From contig JAXRKP010000024.1 of the NCBI GenBank assembly GCA_037039925.1, positions 453,501-517,500 of the forward strand: a stretch of DNA of 64,000 nt, in the 5' to 3' direction. Shown piece after piece: positions 9,713 through 22,228 of the stretch. The stretch comes from Doris montereyensis (taxonomy: Eukaryota > Mollusca > Gastropoda > Nudibranchia > Dorididae). Each line of letters opens with the position of its first letter. Position 1 is the stretch's first letter. Both the position numbers and the translations under genes were made by a program. The notes beneath the pieces were generated by a model. That model saw only the letters and a program-made list of their open reading frames with translations. It searched no databases and was not told where the DNA came from.

Positions 9713-12700
9713 GTATTGTTTTCCCTATTTGCCATGATTAAACTTGTTATACTGTTCTCTACTTTGTACTAAAGTCCCTGCTCAAAAATGTTATTAAAAG
9801 GTTGAATGCAAAAAGAGTTTTCAAACCTTTATCATTAAATTAATTGAGAGAACTTTATGCATAGGAACATCAAACAATTCTCAAATTCCATTTGCGTATG
9901 CTGTGCTGCTTACCGCTTAACTTTTCTGAACGATGCCCAAGGTTCAGTATCAAACCAGCTTTTTATAATATTACGACAGAGGATTTAATCAGACGTATCA
10001 ATATCAAGCTCAATGATAAAACCCATCCATGCATCATTTATCACTCAGACATATGTTCGTGTCTATATGAAGGCTTGATTACGTAATGGACTTTCTTGTG
10101 ACACAATGGGGCAATATTCCGTCACATTGAAACTTCAGTATGTTTTCATGAACTACATGCCACACATTTCTGTACAAGTTATTGAAACACTTTCCATTTT
10201 TCCACCCGCATGTTTTTTTTTGTTGTAGAGTGGGTGGTTGGAAGGTGTTACTGGTAGGTCCTACTTCTTTCCTTTCCCTCTTACTCTTATTTTTCTTTCA
10301 TCTTGCTGTTTCATCTTTGATCACCTTTAGGTCACTGTACATGGTAGACAGGGAAAAATTCAATGAAATAAACAATAAATTTTCGGTTGAAATCAATAGT
10401 GCTTTTGACATCATTCTCTTTGAAACCTGAGATCCATTCTCATAGTAGTAAAGTTACTTCAAGGCCTTTCACATACAGAGGCAGAATTTATCCTGGTTAC
10501 TGTAGAATCAGGTGGAATAGGTCCTCATACAAGATGAATCCCCGAATAGGAGGCTAGTCTATCAAAGGGTTTTCTTTCCTTGCTTGAGTGACCATTCTTG
10601 TATGCATGGAGTGATGAAAAGTGTGGTGTTATTGTTTGTTTTTCCAGGGACAATTTGTCTGGAATTGAACCTCAGACCTCATTGTCCTGTTGCGTTTTGG
10701 ATTGAACCCTTGATGCCATTTTGTTCCTGAGAGCTTGGATGGTTTCCATTGTATGTCTGTCTGTACATTTGCTGTGTGAAAGTTGATAACTGTTAACTTC
10801 AGCATGGAGGACTACAACATTCTTAGACAAAACATTACATCATATCCAACACACAAGACAAGAACGTTAATAGCAGTTTACTTGAAAATGCTTTAACCGA
10901 CCACCACTGATACAAAATATGTAAAAAAAATTGTTATTTTTTTTATTATAGAAAAAGTGTTTGGAGCAGCGACTGACAAGAAACAAGATCTTGTGTCACA
11001 GCGACAGCTACAGGCTGTGTCCATCCTTACTAAACTGGTTTCGCTCACAACAGATACTGAACAGGCAAGTAGACAGAGATGGACTCATCTGTGCCTTTGC
11101 CATGAAATTTGTGAAATATTGATGTCCATTTTGAACATTTTTGCATACTAATGAGTCATATATCAAAGATATACATATCGTAGTTCATGAATCCCACACT
11201 TTCATTAGATAGATAGTCAAGATAAAAAAAATCGTTTTTATTTATTGCAGATCATAGATTTAACGCTTATTCCAAGTGTTATGAAGCTCATTTTCCGAGA
11301 TGTCACTCACAAGCATGATCCTTTTGCAAAGGCTATTGATCATATGGTAAGTGTATCATATGTGTTTAATAACTATCAAAATGATGTTGATCGATCACAT
11401 GCTAAGTTAATAGCTAGATGTGTCTAGTAACTATCAAGATGGTTTTGATAAAAACATTACAATTACGAATGCAGTTGTATTTTATCTTTTGTCAGTGAGA
11501 ACAGCCAACTGTGATGAGCTTTGTAGTACAAATGGTGATGTTTATATTTGCTGATATCCACTGACAAAACTGTCTCTACTGATTCATATTAAAATGTGCC
11601 AAGCAATCACACAAATACAAGCACAAATACAAACTATCAAACAGCTTAGCTGATGGAATACCATTGAATTTTCTAGTGAATCTTTATGCTGGTCTGTGAA
11701 GAAAGGAAGTGAAAAGTACAAATAATGAGACTGTTACTTTTAAAAAGGGTGAACGGATAGATATGCTAACAATGCAATGCTGAAGGCATCTCTGATCAGT
11801 CATGAATCTTTGTCGCTGACCATAATTCTCAATTTTCACTTCACATGCTTGGTTTTATGAATAGCGAACAGGAAGTTCAAGTTTCTTCTGTCAATGACTT
11901 ACACATGCACTTTTAATGTCATTTCTTAAGATCGCATAACACATTGGAAAGTTGAAAGTCATGGCCAATGCAAAAACAGGCTTTTCCAAAAGTCTTGCTT
12001 CACAGAAGAAATGTCGTCAAATGTCATTGAATATATTTGTAATTGGGTATATTAATATATATATTTGTAACATGAGTTTCAAAATCTTTACTTGTTACTG
12101 TTACTCAATTGGTATCACAACCTTTAATGCAGGAAATAGTGACATGGTTTTTTGGTACCTTATGGGAAATTTTGTTGCATGTCGAATGAATATTACCACC
12201 GATCCCCTTGTTTAACCATATTCCATTCATTTCATATTGCTAATTTGTTGGGTTTTTTCTTCTATTTTCTTATTTTAGAAGTAGATGACAGTCTTATGTG
12301 AAAAGCTAAAAACCCTAGGGTTCATGTTCTCCAAATAATAAGAAAAGTATTTGAACAAGAGGGAGCTGTTGCAACTGGCTCTGGCTCACAAGAAGGAAAG
12401 CTTCGATTTGTACACAGCAGTCATTTTTTGCAAATCATAAATTTGGTATGTGTATCATGTTTCCTGTTGTAATCAAACCATTATTAGGCTTAACTTAAGA
12501 GATTGTCTCAGTTGGGTTTTTTTGCCTTTTTTGGCTCTATCATGCTAGTTAAAGTTACATTTCAAATTCAATTTCTCTAAGAGCCAGTGACAATAAAACA
12601 AGTTGGCGCAAGAGGGTTTGTAGGAGCATCGACTTGTTCCCTCTTATTAAACAGCTCTCAATTACAGGAAACAAACGCACTAGAGCCCTCGAACAGCTGG

Positions 12701-15700
12701 CAGAAACAGCGGAAAAGAGTTCCAGCTGGATCTGGTCAAGATGAAATGAGAGCTTGCTTCATATACGATAGAAATGACAACTAGGTATGGATGTACAGAT
12801 GACAGCGTGGCAAAAAGCAATGACCAACTAGAATAGTCAAGCACCAACGAGCGTGGTCCGTTCGTGATCAAACCACGACCCCAAAAAAAAAGACAGCACA
12901 TAGAAGTCATGACCTAGGTGCGGCCCAGTCCAATAGAGTTTAAAGTAAAGGGTCGAAACACTTGATCAGGGTTCTCTTCTTCTGAAAATTCTGTCTTTAG
13001 CTCCCATTGAGTTTCCTTCTACTAGATTTTACCAAACTCGTACTAGTTTTCCTTACGTTTATTAGAGTCAATCAGTAAATAATTTTTTTGTTTTTGTTTC
13101 GTTTGTGTTATTCTTTTTCTCTCTTTCATCAGCTTAAACAGACAGAGGCAACAGAATATGTTGGGGTTTTAATCGGCATTGTGAAAAGACAAGATGATTG
13201 GAACTTTCTGTGAGTTCTTATGTATATTATCACCATATTGAATGTTGTGGCCACTCTCAATTAGGATGTTCCTTTGCTGTGTCATTATGGAAGATATAAT
13301 AAGTTTGCTTTTTATTATTTCATTAAGGAAATGGTTTATCAAATGGGCTTTTAGGAGTAAGAAAGAACAAAGTCACCAACTTAACTAGGGAAGAAACTAT
13401 ATCTTCATTTTGCAAATTAAAGCAATATGTATTTCCTTTTTTACTACTACTACCATAATTTGACATATTGTTAAATATACGACATTCCTTTTTTTTTCCT
13501 CTTCAAGATTTTCAGTTTGTATCCTCTCATTTTCCTCGGCTCACTGAAATAAAATAGATTTATGTTCATTTAAATATATAAGGAAGACTTCATTGGAATT
13601 ATTATCATTAAAAAAAACCCTCACTGGTCTTTTATGAAATATCTCTGAATGAAAAACAATTTGTTTTAAAAGTTACTATTGATTTATTCCAGTACTCAAG
13701 TTCTCTCTCTTTCCTTATCAGCTCCCATTCTACCTTCCGGTGTATGAGTTTTAGATGCCCAAAGTGATCTTTCTCCAGGCTGCCCTGTCCTGACATTTTC
13801 TGTTTCCTTCCATGAAAATTAAATTTCTTTGCGTTAATGCCTCTTTTATATCTTCTTCCCACTTTCTCCGAGGTCTCACTGTATACTGATTTAGCTATTC
13901 TATTATCATTCATTCTGTTAACATGTCCAAACCATCTCAGTTGATTCATTTCTATCTTAGTTTTTATGCTATCTGCTTTGGTTTGATCTCTTATTGTTGT
14001 GTTTCTGATTTTGTCTCTTTTAGTTTTCCCTACTACTCTTCTTAGATATTTCATTTTGGCTGCCTGCACTCTACTGTATTCCCTACTGTCTAAGGTCCAG
14101 GTTTCACCGCCATAGAGGAGAGTAGGACAATAAACTGTGTTGGATACTGCCATTTTGGTTTTTGTTGACAATTCTTGTTACCTACACATGCCTTTCCTAG
14201 ATGGTTATATATTGCACTTGCCATTTGGATTCTCTGGCTGATTTCTTCTCTTAGTTTTTCGTCAGAGTTAATCATTACTCCTAAGTAATTGTAGTTTTGA
14301 ACTTGTTCTAAATTCTCCCTGCCTAATTTAAGATTTTGTGTTTTAGCTTCCCTAGTTACTAGCATTGTTTTGGTTTTCTTTGCATTTACTCTCGTTCTTT
14401 TTTTTTAAAATTCATTATTCATTATGTTGATATTTAACTGGAGGTTTTCCAAACAGAACTAAATCATCAGCAAATGAAAGCATTGATACATTTACTGGTT
14501 TGAATTTTCACATACCTACATTCATTTTCTTCATTTTTGAGGATGCCTTTGCGACTGAATCCATAAATGTGATAAACGAAAGAGGACTTGGGATACAACC
14601 CTGTCTTACTCCTATATCAACATCAAATTCTGTAGATACGTTTCCAGCTACTCTCACTGCACATGTTGGTTTATTGTAAAAACATTTAATGGCTTCTTTT
14701 AAATTTTGCTCTACGTTGTGTTCTTTAAGGAATGCCATAGTTCGTCCCTCCTCACTGTGTCAAATGCCTTTTCTAAGTCAATAAAACACGGGTACAAGTC
14801 AATGTTTCTCTCAAGGAATTTTTGTATTACTTGTCTAATTGTAAATATGTGATCTTGTACACTTCTTCCTGGTCTAAATCCACTCTGGTATTCTTCAATC
14901 TGATCCTCTACTCTTTTCCTTAGTCTCATTTCCAGAATCCTGGCATATACTTTTCTTGGTACGCCAAGTAGTGATATCCCTCTATAGTTGGAGATTCCAT
15001 AGTTGATCCTTTCTTGTGTATTGGTACTACCGTTCCTTATTCTAGTCGTCTGGCACCTGTTTTGACTTCCATGCTTGTTAACATATTGCATGTAGTAGTT
15101 TGTCTGCCTCTCTCCCTTGTGTTTTAATCATTTCTGGATAAACTTGATCTGCTCCTTGGGGCTTTTCCTAATTTCACTTTTCTCATAGCTGTTTGAAGTT
15201 CTTCCACTGATATATCTACATCTTTAGCTGTTTCATCTCGATTACTTGTTACTCTTCCTTATTGATCTGTACTCCTTGTTTCTGTAATAGCCAAAACGTC
15301 TACTTTGAATTTTTCCATTTCTTCAGCTAATTCTAACTCCTTTCAATTAATTGCTCTAACATTCCATGTGCCAAAAATCATAGTCCGTGTTCTTTCCAGA
15401 GTCGTCTTCAAAAGTTCAAGCCGGGTATATCATTGTATATATTACTTTGAATCAGGTTGTTTTGGATAAGCAGGATTAGCTCACTATATCCTAGGTAGAT
15501 GGTGGGGCTGCCACCTTGAGGCCCCCTACCGGGCCTTGTTATTTCTGTCAGGGTTAACTCCCTTAACCTTTAGTCATTCAAGACCAGCCTGCAAGGCAGC
15601 AGGTTGTTATTTTATGTCAGGATTAACTCCCTTAGCCTTTGGTCAGCCAAGACCTGCCTGCAAGGCAGCAGGAGACTCGTGGATCATCTACTCCCCGTAC

Positions 15701-18700
15701 AGGTGATTACCTGTCCACTGCCCGGCAAGTTATCTGCTGTACAATATTAACCCAAGTAGAGCTTGCGGTGTTACCGGAAGTGACTTTCTTACAGTGAGGG
15801 GTTTCCCCAGCCATTTGCATGAAAAAACGAGTGTGTGCAACGGGCGAGGCTAGGATTTAGACTTAGTTTGAACAAGGACTTCACGTTTACAGATGATAAA
15901 AGACCAAACGTGCATTTTCTATAAGTTGAAAGAAAAAAGGAATTCATGTTAAGATGTTATTGCAACAAGAGAAACTTAAACTAAGGACTAAACATTAGCA
16001 GCGATAGCCGTGTAATCAACTCAGGCTTGCACGAATTGTGTTGAATGGGAAAGCGTCACTTTGACGAATGATACTTGAGGCTATCGGGAAAGCCACGAGC
16101 TTAGAATAAATTGTAATCTCATTGGCTGTTGTTTAACTATGAACTCACAGGTCAAACTACGTCATAAACCATGTAAGGAAAGTGGAAATTTCCGTTCAAG
16201 AAGCCTAGGTGTCTGGCCCTAAATATAGGGCCTGTGCGCTTCCCTGGCGGATGGCAACACGCCTTTATTTAGGGCCGGCGCTTTTCTTGGGTTAAGTTAC
16301 TTGTGTTTAGAATATTTATAATCTTGACATAAACGATTTCATTTGAAAAAAAATAAGACGAAAAATATTGAGTGTTGATATTGTTCAACTTAACACTGCC
16401 TTTATAATCTTAGATCAAAAAGCAAACCCAAGCAAGAGAAGCAAATAGATTGGTGCCTTCGCCAGCTTCAGCTAATGGCCTGCTCACAGACCCAAACAAG
16501 TTCAGAGATTCAGAGATCCATTTTGTCGCTGTTTCTTCGGTTTGGATTTTTCAAATGCAATAGCAAGGTCAAGGATATTGAGCACGTATGATAATTTGCT
16601 TTTTTTTTTCAAAATGATAGTAATCATCATTGCCACCAATATTCATCTTTTTTCTGTTATTGTCCTTTTCCAATGTCATCTTCATCACTATTCGTCTTTA
16701 TTCGGACATTGTCCTAACAACTTTTATCATCCTTTTCATGCTCTATTTCTTTGTTGTTTTTACTTTTTATCCTCAAATGTATATTTACGTTTTTATACTT
16801 AATCAACTGATTTATTTGAAAACAACCATAATATACTTGTAATTCATAATGCAGTTTGTGTACATTGACAATTATACTTTTGTACTATTTCATATGTACC
16901 TTCACCAGCAAGATACAATTTGCCTAAAAGCCGAAAAACACTGTCATCTCCTTAGCCATGAGCAATACGTTGCGTTGCGTAATATTATGCGACATTTTTT
17001 TATTTTTGTTCTAGTAAATGTATATTGTGTAAATAACGTATATGTCAGAATCATATGTTTTTTTATTATTCTGGATTCTTTCAGTGTAATACTGAAATAG
17101 GTTTTGCAAGTGACAGCAATGCCAAACAACTTTGTGAATCGTTTTTCTTCAAGAGTTTAGATCACCTGTCGACTCTGAATACAGGTAAAACTTTTGTCAA
17201 GATTTGTGTTTATTATTTACATGGGGACTACCATGAAAAAAGCATATTTTAAATTTTCAGAAACTACTAGTGCTCTTAAATATTTACTTTAATTAGATGT
17301 ATATGTATAAGACAAATATATAACTTTTAAGATTTGTTTGATTGACATACATATCAATGGAAAATACAATGAAATTATTCTTGAATATCAAGTCAAATGT
17401 AATAATATGAGAGTGTTGAGTGTAGGGCGAAGTTTTAAGCACATTTTTTTTAGAATTTACATTTTTAGATTGCATCTTTATATCTTCCTGTCTGCACTAA
17501 TTTTCAGATCAACACAAGAAAGCAGATCACCTGTCGAATTATTTGGAGCTTCTGACCTACATTGCACAATATCTTCAGGTAGCCTACATCTCAGTCTTTT
17601 CTTGAAATTAAACAAAATAGTCAAAACAATAATAATAATAAAAAATTCCTGCTTCAGAGTAGCCGGATTCATGTAATGTATCATAGCAATGCTATTTTTG
17701 TTTCCTTTTCTGATGAACCTTTTATATTTGGTTGGCTTAGAGTAAGAGTGGGCCGTCCCATAATTGGTCTATTTTGAGAAAACGGTGGTTGAAGATTTTT
17801 TATATAAATGGTCTATCCTGTGCATGAGGGTCAAATCTAAATTTATTTATGGGTCATGTTGATAGAGGGATGGACCACTTGCATTTAGTGAAAGTGATTT
17901 TCAGCACTTGTAAAAGAGAAGAGTTCCTATCTATTAACCTCAGAGTCTACCATGTAGAGTAATGAAACCCATATTTTTAGAGCCATTTAACCAATATCTA
18001 TTAATAGAACTCTATATCCCCAAAATCACAAAACTGATGCTTTACACCAATCTCTTTTCTTTCTTTATCAGTTCCCATTCTACCTTTCGGTGTATGGGTT
18101 CAGATGCCCGAGGTGATCTTTCTCCAGGATGCCATGTCCTAGCATTTTCTGTTTCCTTCCAAAAAAGTTAAATTTCTATGCTTCATTGCCTCTTATATCT
18201 TCTTCCCACTTTCTCCGAGGTCTGCCTTTTGGTTTTTTACCTTGGGCTTTAGCACTGTATACTGCTTTAGCTATTCTATTGACATTCATTCTGTTTACAT
18301 GCCCAAACCATCTCAATTGATTTGTTTCTATCTTAGTTTTTATGCCATCTGCTTTGGTTTGATCTCTTATTATTGTGTTTCTGATTTTGTCTCTTTTAGT
18401 TTTCCTTACTACTCTTCTTAGATATTTCATTTCAGCTGCCTGTACTCTTCTGTATTCTCTACTGTCTAAGGTCCAGGTTTCGCTTAATCATTACTCCCAG
18501 GTAATTGTAGCTTTGAACTTTGAAAAGAAAGCGTGCTACCAACCAAGCCTGATTGGTGTAGAGCTGGTGGAGCGTAGATAGCTCGGTTGGTAGCTCACTT
18601 TCTTTTCATGGCGAGGCGATGGGTGCCGACGCAGAGGTCGCGGGTTCGAACCCCAGGGTGGCCATCATTTTTTCTGTCTATTCCTTGTATTTGCCTCGTC

Positions 18701-21700
18701 TTTGTTTCTATGGGGCTTTCATGTTATTTTCTGTCAAAGTTAACTTCCTTAGCCTTTGGTCAGTCAAGACCGGCCTGCAAGGCAGCATGTTGTTTTCTTT
18801 CAGGGTTAACTCCCTTAGCCTTTGGTCAGCCAAGACCTGCCTGCAAGGCAGCAGGAGACTCGTGGAGGGCGGGATCATCTACTCCCCAACAGGTGCCTAC
18901 CTGTCCACTGCCTGGCTCTACACCAATCATTTATTGTAAATGATCCCATCTTGAGGTGTTGTAGCTGAACCGTAGTGTTGTGAGCTTGTAATCATGACAA
19001 CACTGGTTCAAGCCTCACGGCTGGCACAGGTGGGATTTTTAACGTTGTACTCTTTGGAAAGGTACTTCACTCTACTTTCCTCACTTGACTCAGGTGTGAA
19101 TGAGTGCCCAGCATTAGGTAGAGAAAGACCTTGTCAGAGTGTTAGTACGAAAAGCCTAACAGGCTTGCGTACTGTATGCTCCCCAGGGAGTTGAGAAGGA
19201 CTTTGAATGAAATGGCGCCGGGGGAAAGTGATCTACAGCCGGTGGGCCTGCACTTGTGCGGGGGATACACAACTAAAAATCCATCTTTATGTTTTTATCT
19301 TTTTACATTCAATAAGAAAATTAATGACTTAAATAGGTTTTACATTTCTGTCCTGTCTCTCCGGAGATCAAAATGTTATTGACAGCTAAATTATTGATTT
19401 TTTTATTTATTGTTCACTGTCATTGTTTTCTATACCACAGAGTTTGGTTACGTGCAAGAAAATGTCAACCATCACGTCATGGTCAGATGAGGTAAACATA
19501 GGTTGTTGTGAGAGAGTAAATAAGCCCTTTCAAATGTTTATACTGATGAAAAAATAATTATGAATTGATTGGATTACTATATGATAATTTTGTATGGTAG
19601 TTCCTTGACGTGTTGTCGATTTCAACCTCATGATGACAATTTATCTGACTTTTATTTCTGTTTTAATTTATGCTTTGAATGGAAATGTATTGTGTGAATG
19701 GAATATTTGATTGTTGGCTTTGTGCTTTATTTTGGGGTAGGGAAGGGGATAGAGAGGGGGGGCTTGTGATTTTGTTTTAGAAATCGTTTTTATTTGCTTG
19801 TGTAGTAAAATAAGTAAAGTTCCTTCAAGGTGATTATGGCCTGTACAGCCAGAGCTCATCCTGATTTCTATAGCGCGAAGTGGATTAGCGATAATTATCA
19901 CCTAGACAGGAGGCAAGTCTTACACAAGTTTTTACTCCCAAGTTAGTGCTTGTACTAATGTATCCATTTGCATCTGGGTGAAGTAGGGAAAATGTGTGTT
20001 AAGTGTCTTTCCCAAGGAACACAACGTCGGACCTAGCTTTGCTACATTTTGAACCCGGAACCTCATAATCCCTAGTCTGGCAGCCTAAGCACCCGGCTAC
20101 CAACACCACTCTAATTGTGTAGACTACATTAGAATTATATGTGATACTTTCAGACTTTCAAAACATCTTGTTATAAATAAAGTGAAGTAAGTTAACTTAA
20201 AACATCAATGTCTTTAACTTGTGTATGTTTTATTTCAGATGCAAAGTTTGTGGACTAGAACTTTTAAACGCATTGATTCACTCAGCAAGGTACTTAATGT
20301 TATACGTAAATATTTTGTGTATCCAATCATTCTGTTCTTCCTTTCTTTATCTGAGAGAAGCTGTTATCTTTAAGGATAGGTTGAATTTTAATGAATTTTA
20401 GTGTTGAAATGGATGTAATGTTTGTTACCATATTGCGATTTTAAACATTTATGTCAACACTTTGTATTGATTTCTATGACTCACTTGCACTCAGTTTTTG
20501 TGTTCATCGTGAATGAGTCTCTCTTTCACTTTTCTATCATTTTTGCAGGGATTTCAAATCTCTACACACACACCATTGTCTGTTGTGTTCAACACTAATA
20601 CTGATGTCAGTGGGATTAAATGTTATTTACAATCAGCGTAATATTGTTTTGTTTGACAGTCTGAGATCTTTTTCTCAATGTAAAGTTGTTATCGTATGAC
20701 TTAAATTTTGCACCCACAGTCTGCACTGGTTAAGGGTTTTAAGGTTATTGAAGATCTTTATGTAAACTACTCAGAAACAATCAATCTTCTAGGGGCAATA
20801 ATTTATTTTCTCTTTGAGACGGTTTATTTGGGGTGTTTTACTTATCTGGGATAAGATGAGCCGGATATCTTGCACAATTGCTTTATAAAATCAATCTAAT
20901 TATAACATTTAATCTCCCAGGGAAAGATATCTATTGAAAGGAACCAAGAAATGGCTTTTCTGCTTCTCTACTTGTATATGGGATTTCATATGCTTACTGA
21001 TTTCAAGACATCCTCGGAGTTGTTGCAGGTAAAAAGATTACATTGCTTAGACATAGTGCTTTGAAATTTTCCTGATCAAGCCTGTGTGTAATTGTTTGTA
21101 GAATTCCATCATAAATCTAAATCTTGCGATGGGTTATCTAACTATTCACTAAACTATGTCTCACATATGGTTTTAATCTTAAAATCATGGGCCTTTAGTT
21201 TTGTATAGAGCTTTACATTGAGGTGGATGAGATATTGTAAAAAAATGAAGAGAAACATAGCCCCTTCGTAATTCTGACTTGAATTGTTATAAATCATCAA
21301 TGGAATCTTCTTATTCTCAATGGTATTGGTATCAAGCTCCGTCAAGGCCATTATAGCCTATAGAGCCGGAGCTTATCGTGGTTTCTGTAGTGTGAACCAA
21401 AACAGGTGATAATAATCACCTCCTGGACCGGACGCTAGTCTGATGCAGGGTTTTTATATGCATTTGTACCTGGGTCGAGTGGGGAAAATGCATGTTTACG
21501 TGACTTTCCCGAGAACACAACGTCAGACCTAGCTTTGTTAGGATTCAAACCCGTGACCTGATGGTCCCAAAAAACTCAAGAAAACGTATCAATCGGTCAT
21601 AGCACAAACCCATTACCTTTTGGTTGAGAAGCAGACATCTTACCTCTGCAGCACCATGTCCTCTGTATTGACAAGAAGGCTTAGTCAATGAGGCCGTAAC

Positions 21701-22142
21701 ACCAACGTTCATAGCTCATGTATTGCAACATATTTTGTGATGTTAAAGGACAGCCTGTGACACCAGGGATGGTAAACGAGAGAGTGGCTTAATTATTTTG
21801 GGGGGGGGGGGGGGGGGGTTGTTTTCAAATGTGAATTATGTATGTAAAGAGAAGTTACAAATTCACATCCGCTTTGGATAGGAGAACAGATTTAGTCACT
21901 GCTTCAGTTCAGTTCATCTTGTTTCTAGCATGAAGTGCGACTTGTTTTCCCTTTATCTTTGACAGGATGTATTTGTATGCGAAGAAAAGTCATCTGCAAA
22001 GGGAAAGAAGTCTAACAAGAAAAACGCAAATGAAGGTGGGCAAACTTGGATTACTGTAGAACTGTTTTCCTTGTTTTATCTACTCAGTTTTAATAGACAC
22101 AGTTTGATAAATTGGAAAAACCAAGATCTATAATTTAAGGGT

Positions 22143-22228
<86 letters not shown>

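Larger units (their letters stand above)
10952..17578 (+). other. MYBBP1A: MYBBP1A coding exons 9-15
   Basis: Exons are 10952-11064, 11251-11346, 12279-12445, 13133-13209, 16414-16585, 17085-17184 and 17508-17578. Intron 9 starts with GC in the context cag|gcaagt, the usual form of a GC-AG intron. Exon 11 is damaged: it is one base short for its neighbours' phases and carries an in-frame TGA at 12298-12300 in the frame that is open to its 3' end. Exon 13 encodes IDWCLRQLQLMA and SILSLFLRFGFF, parallel to the vertebrate RKWIIFRLVSIV region. Intron 12 (3.2 kb) holds a LINE. Confidence 0.82.

Noticed and set aside
20549..20640. Possible extra MYBBP1A exon starting after ttttgcag
   Set aside because: It has no usable donor, ends in a stop, and exons 17 (20289) and 18 (20921) already join in phase and match the family without it.
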